A stretch of 64,000 nucleotides of DNA from Merluccius polli (lineage: Eukaryota > Chordata > Actinopteri > Gadiformes > Merlucciidae). The stretch is from the NCBI GenBank assembly GCA_030340625.1, contig JAOPHQ010003983.1:227501-291500 (forward strand), written 5' to 3'. A model generated the notes under the pieces. It worked only from the letters and a program-made list of their open reading frames with translations, had not been told where the DNA came from and did no database searches. This document shows, piece by piece, positions 54,094 through 64,000 of the stretch. How positions within the stretch are numbered: the first letter of the stretch is position 1; every line of letters starts with the position of its first letter. A program made the position numbers and the translations under genes.

Positions 54094-55511
54094 GGGACTG
54101 TACGATATTTAGCGGGGGGGGGAGGGCCGGTCGCCAGACGATCGGGTTAAAATTGTTCTGCCTGGCCCTCCCCCCTGGTAATTTTTTTTTTTCCGGGGCC
54201 CTCCCCCCGGCTCAAAAAAATTCTCCTAGGCCCTCCCCGCTACGTGAATCAAATAAAATTGGTCGGAAAATGACGTTTACAAGGTTAAAACGGCCACATA
54301 AGCACACATACACACACACGGGTACACACGCAGCAAGAGCAGGGGTTTATGCCACGCTGTGCCTTGAACTTGAGAATGGGGACAAGCCTGCTTTTATCAA
54401 TGTTACGAGACTCCCCCAATAATTTCACAACTTGGCTGATGACATTGTACCTTATAGGCTATTATAAGACAAAACACAAACTACTGTGACTAAGAGCGAC
54501 TAATGATCACCCTGCGATTCTTGGTCTATGTGGTCAGTGGCGTCAGTTTGGTTTTAGAAGTGGTGGGGACAATAACCATAAGCTTGAGTGTGGTTTGAAA
54601 AGTGCTGGGGACCCTTATGTAAGCTATTCATCCATTCAACGCTGCATTACAATATGCTCTACATTCGGCGCGATTGTCAACGGGGGGGGGGGGGGGGGAG
54701 CACCGGACCCGCCAGCCGCGGACCCAGCACCGGACCCGCGGACCCGGCCGCGGACTCAGCCGCAGACCCGAGTCCACACACAGCCCGTGTGCATGCTGTG
54801 AGGATGTCATCGTGCGCGCCTATCGCATGATTTAGACTTGACTGTTTCGGCAGACAACCCGTTCTCATCCCAACTCGTAATATAGGCCTACCGACGATTT
54901 GTCACGCCCGGGGGTGGGTGGGGGGGGGGGGGGTGTTCGTGATTGTCAATGGGAGGGGGGGGGGGGGGGGGGGGACCGCGGACTGATGACGGGGTTGCGC
55001 GATCGTAACCACTGACGGCGGGGGGGGAATAAAAAAAATAAAAAAGGTGCCGGATCCACCGTTGGAGGTGCCGGAACATATTCCGGCGTGTTCCGGCCCA
55101 AATTAAGCCCTGGATACTGACGCCAAAGGTACCCTCCCGCGTCTGTGTGAAACGATCTGGGGTCTCATAAACCCGTTCGCGGTGGTATGAGACGAGCAGA
55201 GTCTACAGCGTCCGCTCGCAGAGCAGAGTCTACAGCGTCCGCAGTCTACTGTGAAACAATTCACTCCAAAAAGGGTTATGGTTATGGTAAAGGAGACGTT
55301 CACTTCCTTACAGGCTATCCTATCTTTCATTTAAACATCGAACTCGGCATGAGTCATGACGATTGCCCCCCCATAAAATAATTTTCCTCGGCCCTCCCCC
55401 CAGGCCAAAAATATTCTCCTGGGCCCTCCCCTAAGGCTTTAAAAAATTATCCTAGGCCCTCCCCCCCCTGACGACCGGCCCTCCCCCCCCCGGTAAATAT
55501 CGTACAGTCCC
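54094..55511 (-). mobile_element. 1.4-kb PIF/Harbinger-like element, copy 2 (inverted)
   Basis: Reverse complement of 20442-21867, with TTA on both sides (54091-54093, 55512-55514), the same TWA target. Differences noticed by eye are mainly lengths of G/C runs and a few substitutions, so both insertions are recent. No transposase frame. Confidence 0.9.
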
Positions 55512-55746
55512 TTATCTCATAAATCATAAGTGAAAAATCCCCACATAACCATTGTATAACATGAGATGTCTTTTAAGAGCACTTTCAACATTTAACATGA
55601 GAAGTGTAAAAATCACAAGTAGCTTATTAACATTAAGCTCATTAACAAATGTGAGCCATTTATTCGAGCAATTAAAAGGGCTGCTCACAGACTGGTATTC
55701 AAATAAACATCATGAAAAGTTACATAAAAAGCGCACAACATATTAC

Positions 55747-56038
55747 CTGCAACACAGTATACAGCCACAGTGGTGAGGGGAAGTTAGCATCAATCTCGGG
55801 ACAATCTGAACACGTGACACGAGGGAAAACATTTAAGCTAGTTTAACATCGTTCTCTATACATCATTTTGCGGTCTGATAAGTCACAGTAATTGCTCAAA
55901 ACTGTTAGCATAGCTCACAGTAAGTACTTGACATGGCAAAATATAAAGTATAAACATCTGGAACTATAAGAAATTAATTAATTATCCCGGACCATACAAG
56001 AGGGCGTCTTACCACAGTGAAGTCCTCTTTCCTCTGTG
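55747..56038 (-). other. Two putative exons with a GT-AG intron, source-like copy of 53805-53998
   Basis: On the - strand: exon ending ACTTCACTGTG at 56013, donor GTAAGA, 207-bp intron (56012-55806) ending GTGTTCAG, then a 59-bp exon (55805-55747) ending TGTTGCAG before another GTAAT donor. The splice sites are inferred from the intronless copy. I recognise no product. It may belong to a non-coding RNA or a spliced transposon transcript. Confidence 0.5.
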
Positions 56039-56142
56039 CAGAACCCACACCAACCACTGCGCCAATAGATGGCGCTGTTGCACCTTTTTCTATCATACTT
56101 TAACAGGCATTGATCTACTCCGTTACATATACATACAGTATA

Positions 56143-56184
56143 TTATATATATATATATGTGTGTATATATACAGTATGTGTGTA

Positions 56185-56258
<74 letters not shown>

Positions 56259-56280
56259 ATATATACAGTATATGTGTGTA

Positions 56281-56360
<80 letters not shown>

Positions 56361-56382
56361 ATATATACAGTATATGTGTGTA

Positions 56383-56423
<41 letters not shown>
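56143..56423. repeat. (AT)n with three GTGTGTATATATACAGTATG interruptions
   Basis: Long AT tracts are separated by three near-identical GTGTGTATATATACAGTA-type blocks, so a higher-order unit of about 105 bp. Tyr-Ile frames are artefacts. Confidence 0.95.
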
Positions 56424-56427
<4 letters not shown>

Positions 56428-56490
56428 GGCGCAACTATCGACGGTGCCGTAGGTCCGAGGCGCGCGCACCCCCCCCCCCCCCCCCCTGTA
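56424..56490. repeat. Truncated poly-C module
   Basis: CCGTAGGTCCGAGGCGCGCG followed by CACC and a C-run of about 20 is a copy of the module found in the hAT elements, directly joined to the AT repeat. No element ends are visible. Confidence 0.65.
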
Positions 56491-56859
56491 ATTGCATTAC
56501 TTTCATGGTATATAGCTTGGTCAGTGACACAACTAAACAGTTTTTCATCCTAATTTGTCTCCCTTATATAGAAGGCTCACTAAACATAATTATGGTCATT
56601 TATAGCAAAATAGCGTCTGTTTTGATTAAGTAAAATAATCAGTTTGTACACAAACACTGAATTGCTGCAGGTTTTAAAATCACATTCTAGCCATTTCCAA
56701 ACATTTTAAAAGTGCATTTTTAAGCTTCTGACTGAAGTCAAATGTGTCTTCATTTAATCAGAAGCATGAAAATATACCTTGAAAATGCTTGGAAAGTGCT
56801 TCAATGTGCAGCATGATATAAACTGTGACACTGAAAAAATGCAAGTGCATACATGTCAT

Positions 56860-57180
56860 AGTTTATCCAGTGTTGGGGAGCCAGCTGACGAGCCACTCAA
56901 CCTCTCGTCTTCATGTGTGTTCCTCACACCTGTGGAGGCTCAGAGGGTGAACCTCAGCATCAGCATTGCTCCACCCGATCCACCACAAGAGGTTCGTGGG
57001 CCAGAGTGTCGGAGACGGAGGAGGCATGCCGGTGATGAGGACGCTTATCAAAAGCTCCTCAAAATGGAGACCCGAGAGGGCAGTCAAACAAATTGAACTG
57101 GCCAATGAACAAATAAAGCTGACGCAAAGAAACAGAACTGAAAATAAAGCTGTTAGAAAAGCAGCTCACTTCTGACCTCT
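56860..57180 (+). pseudogene. Relic of a transposon-associated reading frame
   Basis: One frame ends RGPECRRRRRHAGDEDAYQK LLKME (as spaced). After a one-base shift a second frame continues RAVKQIELANEQIKLTQR and ENKAVRKAAHF with a stop. The Arg-rich segment followed by a charged helix resembles C-terminal parts of Harbinger Myb-like proteins. The assignment is tentative. Confidence 0.35.
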
Positions 57181-57184
57181 GAGT

Positions 57185-57814
57185 GGGTTAGGTCCTGTTT
57201 AAGTTAGTGGACACATTATTTGAAATGTCGGTTTTGTTGGAATTAAAGTTTGTTTGGACCCCGCATTCCTGTTGTCTTTCTCTGATGTTTTGGTACATGC
57301 AAGTTACAATGTTTGAAACTAGAATTTGAGAAATAGGTCTGTAATTAATTGTTACTCTTATTTACAGCAGTTTCAGAAAGTGAGGTAAATACATTTCTTA
57401 CAATTAGGCTGCTTTATTATTTTTAAATATACATGTTTTTAATATTTATTTGTTAAAAGTAAAACACTAACACTTTAGATTAAGTGTAATGAACATCTTG
57501 AGTAACAATATCTAGGAGAAGTGGAGCTGAGACTTAATCTAAATGATTTAATCCAAGTGAAATCCACCTCTGAGGTGGGATCCAAATGATCCTGACATTT
57601 TGGTATCAAGTTGATCCAGAGATCTGCCTTAACTTTTGAAATACCCAAATCCAGCCTTTAATCTGGATTCAGGGGAGGATTGGATTACCGAAGCAGAATC
57701 CTGATCTTCAGGATTATCTGGATCTGTGTTGAAATACCCAGTTTTCAGATCAGATCTAGATTTAATCCAATCCGACCAGGATAATCCTGTCAATCCCTTT
57801 TGAAATACTGGGCC
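57185..57814. mobile_element. Right end of a Harbinger-like element
   Basis: TTTTGAAATACTGGGCC ends at 57814 next to CAG (57815-57817), the same GGCCCAGT terminus as the MITE at 11691. GATCCAGATNATCC-type motifs recur inside (57570-57790). The left end was not found, so the element may begin beyond the relic frame at 56860 or be truncated. Confidence 0.5.
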
Positions 57815-58256
57815 CAGGATATGATTGGATGGTGCCAAATTGTAGCCCTTGCAAGCCATGCTGTTGCAGCCTTTATGTGGTTGGCAAGGAAAACATATTG
57901 GTTGAAAGCTAAACTGGAACATTTCCACAATCAAAATAAATCAGCTATTTGAAATTGCATTTATCACATTTAGATATAAAAATAACTAATTAACAGAATT
58001 ATATTTTTGTAATACATTGTTGAATAGGTGTTATATGTGAATGATATAATATGAAATGAGCAAAAATGGTGAAAAGCACATTACAAACAAACACAGGTAC
58101 ACAGCTTGATGAAGGACAATCTGACAATACATCTTTTTGCATTAACAATTAAATCTAAAATAATTAATAACTAATACACTAATAAAGATACACTAAGTGA
58201 TATATCTACATCCATACTTTCCATAAAACATTGGCATTTTAAGCTACTGGAATGCG

Positions 58257-58400
58257 ATTCAATTCAATTCAATTCAATTTTATTTGTATAGCGCCAATTC
58301 ATAACAGAAGTTATCTCAGGGCACTTTTCAAATGGAGCAGGTCTAGACCAAACTCCTAATAACATTTACAGAGACCCAACAGTACCAACATGAGCAAGCA
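58257..58400 (-). mobile_element. LINE 3' tail on the - strand
   Basis: Read on the - strand: AAGTGCTTGCTCATG..., GGTCTAGACCTGCTCCATTT, GGCGCTATACAAATAAAATT and an (ATTGA)n tail. This is the usual 3' end of a fish LINE. It sits exactly where the A2M-like gene should end and may supply its stop codon and polyadenylation signal. Confidence 0.75.
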
Positions 58401-58477
58401 CTTGATCTTCAGTGAGGGCTTGGGTGAAGTGTAGAATATCCACACACTGTGCTGCAGAAACTGATGAAAGTACTGCA
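58376..58477 (-). CDS. a2ml: Tentative terminal exon of the A2M-like gene
   Basis: The upstream exon ends in phase 1 at 59133. On the - strand an acceptor TTTCTTTGCAG at about 58478 would join to a frame reading LSSVSAAQCVDILHFTQALT and ending in TAA near 58377. Mammalian A2M proteins end soon after a Cys in YNAPCSK. Here the Cys is in AAQCVD, and the last 20 or so residues would come from LINE sequence. A second acceptor (TTTCTGCAG) keeps the same frame. The true terminal exon could be elsewhere. Confidence 0.4.
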
Positions 58478-58544
58478 AAGAAATTGTGAAAGCAAATTAT
58501 TGCAATACATAAATATACAGACGTGTGTGTGTGTGTGTACACAG

Positions 58545-59064
58545 TAGGGGTGTGACGATATACTAAATGCACGATATGATACACGATATTGCGTTCACGA
58601 TACGATATTAAAAATTACGTTAAAAAGAAGAAAATGTATAATTGAACAAAATTACTTGATTATTCCTGAGGGAAAACATGTACTAGGAGGACAATGTTTA
58701 CCACAAAGTATGGCTGAGGTACAAAACAATAGTTAAAATAACAGCGAATAGACATAGAGCATGGCAGAGGAAGGCGGAGACATGACACTCTGTTGATGGC
58801 GCTCTCTAGTGCACAAATGGTGTGATGAAAATGTGGGTATGTGAAGTCAACCCTGGAACCCAATCGTCTGATGACGATTTAGCCTCTGGGGGCAAAGGCC
58901 AATATTTCTTTGCTTTCGGTGTAGCCAGCGGATATCCGGACCAAGACTTCCTTCCGTGCGCCAGTCATTGTTTACAGTCTGATTAACTGATTAACTTAAT
59001 TGAAACGCGTGAACGGAGTTGGCGTTCACGATGGATTGCGGCGCGATATTTCATCACACCCCTA
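58545..59064. mobile_element. Non-autonomous hAT element
   Basis: Ends TAGGGGTGTGACGATAT and ATATTTCATCACACCCCTA are inverted repeats with a perfect 8-bp duplication GTACACAG (58537-58544, 59065-59072). CACGATATG motifs fill the ends. It lies in the last intron of the A2M-like gene. Confidence 0.93.
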
Positions 59065-59132
59065 GTACACAGTATACATATATGTACAGCACATGTGTAT
59101 ATCGACGCATATCCTTTATTCCATATAGTTAC

Positions 59133-59165
59133 CTGCAGCATTGTATTGTGTCTCAGCCTGGTCAC
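59133..59165 (-). CDS. a2ml: A2M-like exon, receptor-binding domain tail
   Basis: A 33-nt exon reading SDQAETQYNAA, matching the SDEQA...QYSDP-type tail that follows YDYY in A2M family proteins. Acceptor CACACAG, donor GTAACT; phases fit its neighbours. Confidence 0.8.
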
Positions 59166-62100
59166 CTGTGTGGAAAAAAGGACAACCATTACACAAGATT
59201 AATCTTTACATTTACTTTCTTTTTTTCCTTTTGGTAAAATGATCTTTCTCTCTATTTTCTCCCCATTTACTTGGCTGGTAGTAATCATAGATCTTGACCA
59301 CGGCTGGCTTCAGGTTCTCCACTTCAATGTCCTGCAGGATGTCTAAGCTGTGTTTGATGGGCACATGACTGGGGAACTGTGGACAGAAAGCACAGCGTGG
59401 TCAGTAACGCGTGTGGACACATGGAGACCATGTGACCATGTCATTAAAAATTGTATGTGGATGTTCTACCTCACCACTCTGTATCTTAAATTTCTAATGG
59501 TATGTGTTTCTAGTGCATGCAAGTGTGCTCACCGCCATCAAGTAAATGATGACGTGATCATCGTTATGTTCAACGCGATCCACCAGCAGTGCAGACTTGA
59601 GCTGTGAGGAGAGGAGATGACATTAAATAGATTTATTAAAAATAAGACACCCTGAAAATCCCCAGCACATAGTGACAACATCAAGGTTTGGTTACCCACC
59701 TTTCTCAAAGACTCTGGATCAGGAACAAATCCAGACAGCAATTTAATATCCACCATCACCATGTTGGTAGAATCCTCCTTTCCCACATATCTGTTGGGGA
59801 AGCAAAGTAGTGTGTGGTTGTATTCAGTGCAAATATTATTATGGTTTATTGTCTGTCAGAGTATTATATGATCACAAAATAAAGATATCAACTTATCGTG
59901 ATACCAGTATTGTAGTCTAAATGAATTATGAGATGAGATGATGAGAAGATCAGCCTAAATCTAACCCTGGCCAACTTACGTGGACTCTAGCCTCAGGGTG
60001 AGTTTAGGCCTCAGCTGGTTGGTGTTGCATTCAGCCTCAGGTGTGACCTTGATCCGGAAGCTGGATTCATCGCTTGGCGTTGGGATGTTGTAGTGAAGAG
60101 ACAACTGGAAAAGCACAACGCAACAGAAGATATTTAAAGTGTTTGTGTTCTTGATGCATGAATATGTAATGTTGTCTGCTAGACAGGTCGTCCCAAGGAG
60201 CTCAGGGGGACAGGGGAGGTGGGGGTGTGCTCCTTAAGTATATGCTCATTTGGACTGGGACAAAGCCCAAGCGAAAGCTGATCTGCTAAATGCTAACCTG
60301 CATGGAGGCACATGCTGTGCCTTTCACCTCCACGCTGTATTTCCCCGTCACGTCCTTCAGCGCCCTCTCCTGGTAAAGCAGTTTGTTGTCCTGGTTCACT
60401 TCAAAGGTCATCTGGCCGCTGGGGAACTGGACATCCACAATGCTGGAGCCTTCTGGGCTGAACACCAGAGTGGAGTAAAGAGCCAGGGCCTGCAGCGCTA
60501 CCACCGTGTCCTGCAAAAAACAACAATATAGCTTTGGTTTGTGGTAGCTTATGGGGAAGCTATGGGTAAATCGGTCAATTGACTGTTTGGCACAGATCTT
60601 TACTTGTTGTACTTTTACATCTTTATCAAATATACATGTATCCAAGCGACCGGTAACCAGTCGCTAGGATACAAGCCTGACCACACTGGTACATCTGCTG
60701 AGTGATTTTTTGAGTGGAGCATCTGTGGTTGTATTGGAAGAGAGGAGCAGGTGCTGTGTTCCCCCTATAGAGCTGTGTTCCCCTTATAGAGCAGGTGCTG
60801 TGTTCCCCCTATAGAGCTGGTGCTGTGTTCCCCCTATAGAGCTGTGTTCCCCCTATAGAGCAGGTGCTGTGTTCCCCCTATAGACCAGGGACATAGTTCC
60901 CCCTATAGAGCAGGGCTCGAGAGCAGGGCTTCCCCTTATAGGCCCGGTACCTGTGTGGAGGAGAAGCCTCCGTAGGAGTTCTGCTGGCTAGTGAGCCACC
61001 TGACGATGCGTGAGGCGTAGCCCAGGTCAGCAGTGGTGGGCGTGGCACTGAGAGTTGCCAGCAGCACGTAGGAGCTGATCTCCACGGACAGGGACATGGA
61101 CTTCTCAGAGCTCTGAGACCAGTAGAGGTTACCACCTGAGGAAAACACATACCCAGGATCAACTTGGGGCCAATAAAGGTTGACTTGCCTCGTCTTTGTT
61201 TTGTTTATGGTGTCAAAGTATACAAAAGATCAGATCAAAACATTTGGTACATGGGTTTTTTAACAGCCGGAATCCCCAGGAAGCACTGGTCTGCCCTGTT
61301 ATGCCTGCCTCCGCGACACGGACCGGGATCAGTGGCAAGAAAACTGATGGTTTTCAACAATTTATTCCCTGTTTACCTAGCCTAGCTAACACCAGACTAA
61401 ATCACAAATGAGATGTAGTCTGGCGACCACCTATTCATTTTCCTGTAGAGGAGGTGTGGTTCCCGATCGTCCAGAGCCGTTTATTGGGCGCTACGAATGT
61501 CTATCATAAGCGTCTGTTCGTAGCTCTTAGCCAATCGTATCAATTATACCAGATGACGTATGTAAAGCGACAGAAATTCGGTGAGCAAGCATGCAAGGAG
61601 TGCAAAGCCAAACGTTGTTCTTTTAAAATAAACTTCCGTTCTAAACTATCTAGAACCCTGTCCACAGCTAGATCGAAAGAGAGCTTCTCTTCTGCTGCAG
61701 CCATGTTGGATCCGTACGAACGAACTACAAGCTTCCGTCTGTCGAATAGTACGCGTCATCGTCTTTCCGTCCCTCCTCGTTCTGTGATTGGATATCCACC
61801 CCTCGCAAATTCTTGCGAGAGGAACCGGTCATAGCTACCAGGCTGTCTGGCAGTTCGAAATTTCGAGCACGCAAGGCAGCATGGGTATACCCAGGCTACT
61901 GTTTACCCACCCCAGGTCCTGATTTCCATCCTCTTCTGCCTCCCTCACTCACGGTTGTCCACCTTGTCTAACATATGCCGACCAAGACAACCAGCGACAA
62001 CTAGCCCAGCTCATCTATTCTGTACTCTTGTGTCTTCATAAGGGGTTGCTGACGTTATAGGGGAAGCAATGGAGCCTTTGAAAGTCCTCTGACCTTCCTG

Positions 62101-63981
62101 TGTGGCCACCTTGTCCAGGTGCTCCAGCAGCAGAGTCCGTGTCTCCATGTCTCCAGCCAGGGTGAAGACGTACGCCAGCAGAGCCGTGGTGTACGTGTTG
62201 CTCTTATCACCAAGGCTTTGCCTCAGGCATGACATGCTTTCGTTTATCTGTGGTTCCTGTAACCGGTAAAGTCAAAACAATGTGATTTACTCAAACCTTG
62301 AATTTTCTGAACCTTGAATTTTTCACCAGTGCTGATATCATATACAGCAGGGGTCCCCAGACTTTTTTCCTGTGAGGGCCACATAACTTTTCCCTTCTCT
62401 GATGGAACATTTATATTTTTCCCAGAAAGCCACACATAACCAAATATTAATAACCCCCCCCCCCCTTCGGTCGTAGGTCCGGAGTTGTGTCACGATTGCG
62501 CGCACCACCCCCCCCCCCCCCCCCCCCCCCCCCCCTCGGTCGTAGGTCCGGGGGTGTGTTACGATTGCGCCCCCCCCCCCCCCCGCTCCCGTCAACCGTC
62601 CTGCCAGAGAGTAATCTCACCTAGGGCGCTACATTAGGTAGAGCCGGGCCTGAGTCTAGGGTTCGCGTGGCCAGGAAATTATAATGCGTCTCTGGTATTG
62701 TTCAGGGGGCCGAGCCAAATGTGGAGGCGGGCCGTATGCAGCCCGCGAGCCGTAGTTTGGGGACGCCTGATATACAGTATCTGTATACTGTACTATCTCC
62801 ATTCCTTGTATTAAATAGCTCATTACATGGAATTCAAACATTGATCCTTTCAATGTAATCATGTAATTACATTTATCTAAGTTGTTATCCCTCATGTATA
62901 ATGTTATGGTAATCTATTCAATCAGTGCTTGAAAGAGTCAATACTCACAGAAGCAGACATATTGGTCTCCAACAAAGCGGCCGTCACATACGCAGAGAGC
63001 GTGACTTTGTCTGAGACGCCTCCCTGTGAAGCAAAGCAATGAAAGTCTGTGTGATCCATTTAAAACCTGTTGTTAAAGTGTATGTCTAAAAATGCATACT
63101 AAAATGGGCGTCCATTTTCTAACTTCAAATCTCCTAATCAGTTTCAACAAAACTAAAATCTGTCCCAAACATAAAGAAGCCTTTCTAGCCTCTCCACAGT
63201 AAAGCATAGTAAGAGAGAAGCTTCCATGTCTGTACCTTCATTCTGTTGTTGAAAAGACTGCCCAACTTTTCGAAGCAGCCGTCGTCTTGTTGTTTGCTCT
63301 CCAGCCAAGACTTTGCGTTTGCTATGACGGTGGGGTCGATGTAGATGAAAGACTTTGCTTTGACGAAAGATCTCAGCACAAACGCCGTGAGCCTGATGAA
63401 TAGTGACCAAAGGTAGTCAGTTGCTCATTATTTTTCTTACCTATGGTTCATTGACATCAAGATTTAAATAATTCATGTCTAATTCAAAGTCTACCAAGTC
63501 TTACCAGGTATTCCCAGATCCAGTTCCAAATGTGCTGTAAGCTCCATCTGAGTGCTTGTAGTTCAGCTGCCTCTGGTAGCCTTTGTGAAATTAAAATAGT
63601 TTGTTATACAGTTGTGGATTACACACATCATTTTATTACCAACACTATACACAGCTATGCACAATAGTATACATATCATTAAGCCAAAAAGGGAAAATTA
63701 CAAACATATTGAAATGCAAACTTTGTGTACTAACTGCCACACATCACGTTTTTAATTTAGTTGGTTGCACACATAATTTGAGCAGTTTTACGTAGGAGAC
63801 TTACCACTGGTCAAGAAGTTGGTGGCCCTGGCCTTGATCTCGGGAGTGATTTGCTGTGTGTTGGTCAGGTACTCCAGGATGTAAATATTGGGGGCAAGTA
63901 GAGCCATGTTCTGCTCTCCACATCCATACGGCATGCGCAGCAGACCGTCCAGGTTCTTGAGGGCTCGGCCCAAGATGTCAC
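59133..63981 (-). CDS. a2ml: Alpha-2-macroglobulin-like protein, 3' half (gene runs off the window)
   Basis: A2M family proteins are secreted protease traps. After bait cleavage an internal thioester reacts with the protease and a C-terminal domain is exposed for receptor uptake. Twelve exons on the - strand (63981-63805, 63580-63505, 63392-63236, 63023-62949, 62256-62094, 61135-60951, 60510-60298, 60104-59980, 59790-59700, 59601-59533, 59376-59271, 59165-59133) join with consistent phases. They give about 490 residues from GDILGRALKNLDG through the thioester PYGCGEQNM, the thioester domain helices, GGFSSTQDTVVALQALA and the receptor-binding domain to YDYYQPSDQAETQYNA. The tail and the NLYWSQ segment look closer to A2ML1 than A2M, but I cannot exclude an A2M orthologue. 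The bait region and N-terminus are outside. Confidence 0.93.
59271..59376 (-). CDS. a2ml: A2M-like exon, receptor-binding domain
   Basis: Reads FPSHVPIKHSLDILQDIEVE and NLKPAVVKIYDYYQP, matching the NLKPA...VKVYDYY motif of the family. 106 nt, phase 0 in and phase 1 out. Confidence 0.92.
59533..59601 (-). CDS. a2ml: A2M-like exon, receptor-binding domain
   Basis: Reads LKSALLVDRVEHNDDHVIIY and LMA. 69 nt, phase 0 on both sides. Confidence 0.9.
59700..59790 (-). CDS. a2ml: A2M-like exon, receptor-binding domain
   Basis: Reads YVGKEDSTNMVMVDIKLLSG and FVPDPESLRK, equivalent to the SNMAIVDVKMVSGF block of A2M. 91 nt, phase 2 in and phase 0 out. Confidence 0.93.
59980..60104 (-). CDS. a2ml: A2M-like exon, linker into receptor-binding domain
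   Basis: Reads LSLHYNIPTPSDESSFRIKV, then TPEAECNTNQLRPKLTLRLE. It matches the LKYNILP segment of the family. 125 nt, phase 0 in and phase 2 out. Confidence 0.92.
60298..60510 (-). CDS. a2ml: A2M-like exon, end of thioester domain and CUB part
   Basis: Begins DTVVALQALALYSTLVFSPE, continues QMTFEVNQDNKLLYQERAL, ends VEVKGTACASMQ. 213 nt, phase 0 on both sides. The DTVVALQAL motif is a family signature. Confidence 0.95.
60735..60935. repeat. Tandem repeat of TGTGTTCCCCCTATAGAG
   Basis: About eight imperfect units of 17-28 bp lie in the intron, starting about 15 nt downstream of the donor of the 60951-61135 exon (read on the - strand). Confidence 0.9.
60951..61135 (-). CDS. a2ml: A2M-like exon, thioester domain
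   Basis: Reads GNLYWSQSSEKSMSLSVEIS, then SYVLLATLSATPTTADLGYA and WLTSQQNSYGGFSSTQ. Compared with human A2M it lacks the proline-rich stretch of about 12 residues between the WERP and EVEMTSYVLL equivalents. 185 nt, phase 1 in and phase 0 out. Confidence 0.95.
61378..61898. mobile_element. TAGCCT-ended DNA element with 9-bp target duplication, copy B
   Basis: Ends TAGCCTAGCTAACACCAG and GTATACCCAGGCTA lie between perfect CTGTTTACC repeats (61369-61377, 61899-61907). It is 521 bp without coding and shares its plan with 46563-47059. A 9-bp duplication is unusual among the other elements here (MuDR and Merlin groups use 8-10 bp). Confidence 0.75.
62094..62256 (-). CDS. a2ml: A2M-like exon, thioester domain
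   Basis: Reads EPQINESMSCLRQSLGDKSN, then TYTTALLAYVFTLAGDMETR and LLLEHLDKVATQE. It matches the YTKALLAYAFALAG helix pair. 163 nt, phase 0 in and phase 1 out. Confidence 0.95.
62348..62769. mobile_element. Non-autonomous hAT element with two poly-C modules
   Basis: Ends CAGGGGTCCCCAGACTTTTT and GTAGTTTGGGGACGCCTG are imperfect inverted repeats with a perfect 8-bp duplication ATATACAG (62340-62347, 62770-62777). The interior has TCGGTCGTAGGTCCGGAG and TCGGTCGTAGGTCCGGGG, each followed by a GATTGCGC motif and C-runs. Confidence 0.92.
62949..63023 (-). CDS. a2ml: A2M-like exon, thioester domain
   Basis: Reads GGVSDKVTLSAYVTAALLET and NMSAS, equivalent to EDEVTLSAYITIALLE in A2M. 75 nt, phase 0 on both sides. 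Confidence 0.95.
63236..63392 (-). CDS. a2ml: A2M-like exon, thioester domain
   Basis: Reads LTAFVLRSFVKAKSFIYIDP, then WLESKQQDDGCFEKLGSLFN. It matches WLTAFVLKTFAQARAYIFID and DNGCFRSSGSLLNN. 157 nt, phase 2 in and phase 0 out. Confidence 0.96.
63505..63580 (-). CDS. a2ml: A2M-like exon, thioester domain
   Basis: Reads YQRQLNYKHSDGAYSTFGTG and SGNTW, equivalent to QRQLNYKHYDGSYSTFGE in A2M. 76 nt, phase 1 in and phase 2 out. Confidence 0.96.
63805..63981 (-). CDS. a2ml: A2M-like exon with the internal thioester
   Basis: Reads ILGRALKNLDGLLRMPYGCG and continues EQNMALLAPNIYILEYLTNT, QQITPEIKARATNFLTS. The Cys and Gln of GCGEQ form the reactive thioester. 177 nt, phase 2-type start (GT completes a codon from the previous exon, outside the window) and phase 1 end. 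The acceptor is TTTCATGCAG at 63982. Confidence 0.97.
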
Positions 63982-64000
63982 CTGCATGAAATTCATCTAT

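Overview
The window looks like ray-finned fish (teleost) nuclear DNA. Genes have many short exons with GT-AG introns, dinucleotide repeats are long and frequent, and introns are crowded with hAT, Harbinger-like, Tc1 and TA- or TTAA-targeted DNA transposons typical of fish. The species cannot be named from sequence alone.

Two host genes are supported, converging tail to tail. (1) A ubiquitin-specific protease 2 gene (usp2) occupies about 4941-49190 on the + strand. I could place every coding exon with matching splice phases. A Ser/Tyr-rich first exon (ATG 5004) gives a long isoform of 614 codons. An alternative first exon (ATG 14932 or 14941) gives a short isoform of about 397 codons. Both join at 24614 to eleven shared exons encoding the catalytic domain (Cys287, His567, Asn584; Cys pairs 436/439 and 487/490 for zinc). 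(2) An alpha-2-macroglobulin family gene, closest in feel to A2M-like proteins, lies on the - strand and enters from the right edge. Twelve exons from 63981 down to 59133 are clear, starting just before the GCGEQ thioester exon and running through the receptor-binding domain. A thirteenth, terminal exon near 58440 is tentative. The bait region and N-terminus lie beyond the window.

The rest is mostly mobile DNA. 1-4940 is upstream flank with hAT copies. 5811-24613 holds the large first introns with minisatellites, MITEs, an inverted MITE pair and the first copy of a 1.4-kb Harbinger-like element. 27540-34844 is one intron filled by a four-part nest: a TTAA-flanked foldback element, split by a non-autonomous LTR element, which is itself split by two Harbinger elements, one with an apparently intact HARBI1-type transposase. 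37634-40925 has three hAT/TA elements. 49588-56100 holds a MITE, a hAT copy, a Tc1 element split by a solo LTR, the second (inverted) copy of the 1.4-kb element, and a spliced/unspliced pair of duplicated segments.

Most interesting signals: the nested intron; complementary (TG)n/(CA)n tracts flanking an 81-nt in-frame usp2 exon; a recurring module (CGTCGGTCGTAGGTCCG followed by poly-C) inside unrelated transposons; the spliced/unspliced duplicate pair at 53.9 and 55.8 kb; and a 22-bp perfect hairpin at 21985-22049. Coordinates of splice sites and target duplications were read by eye; no database search was possible.
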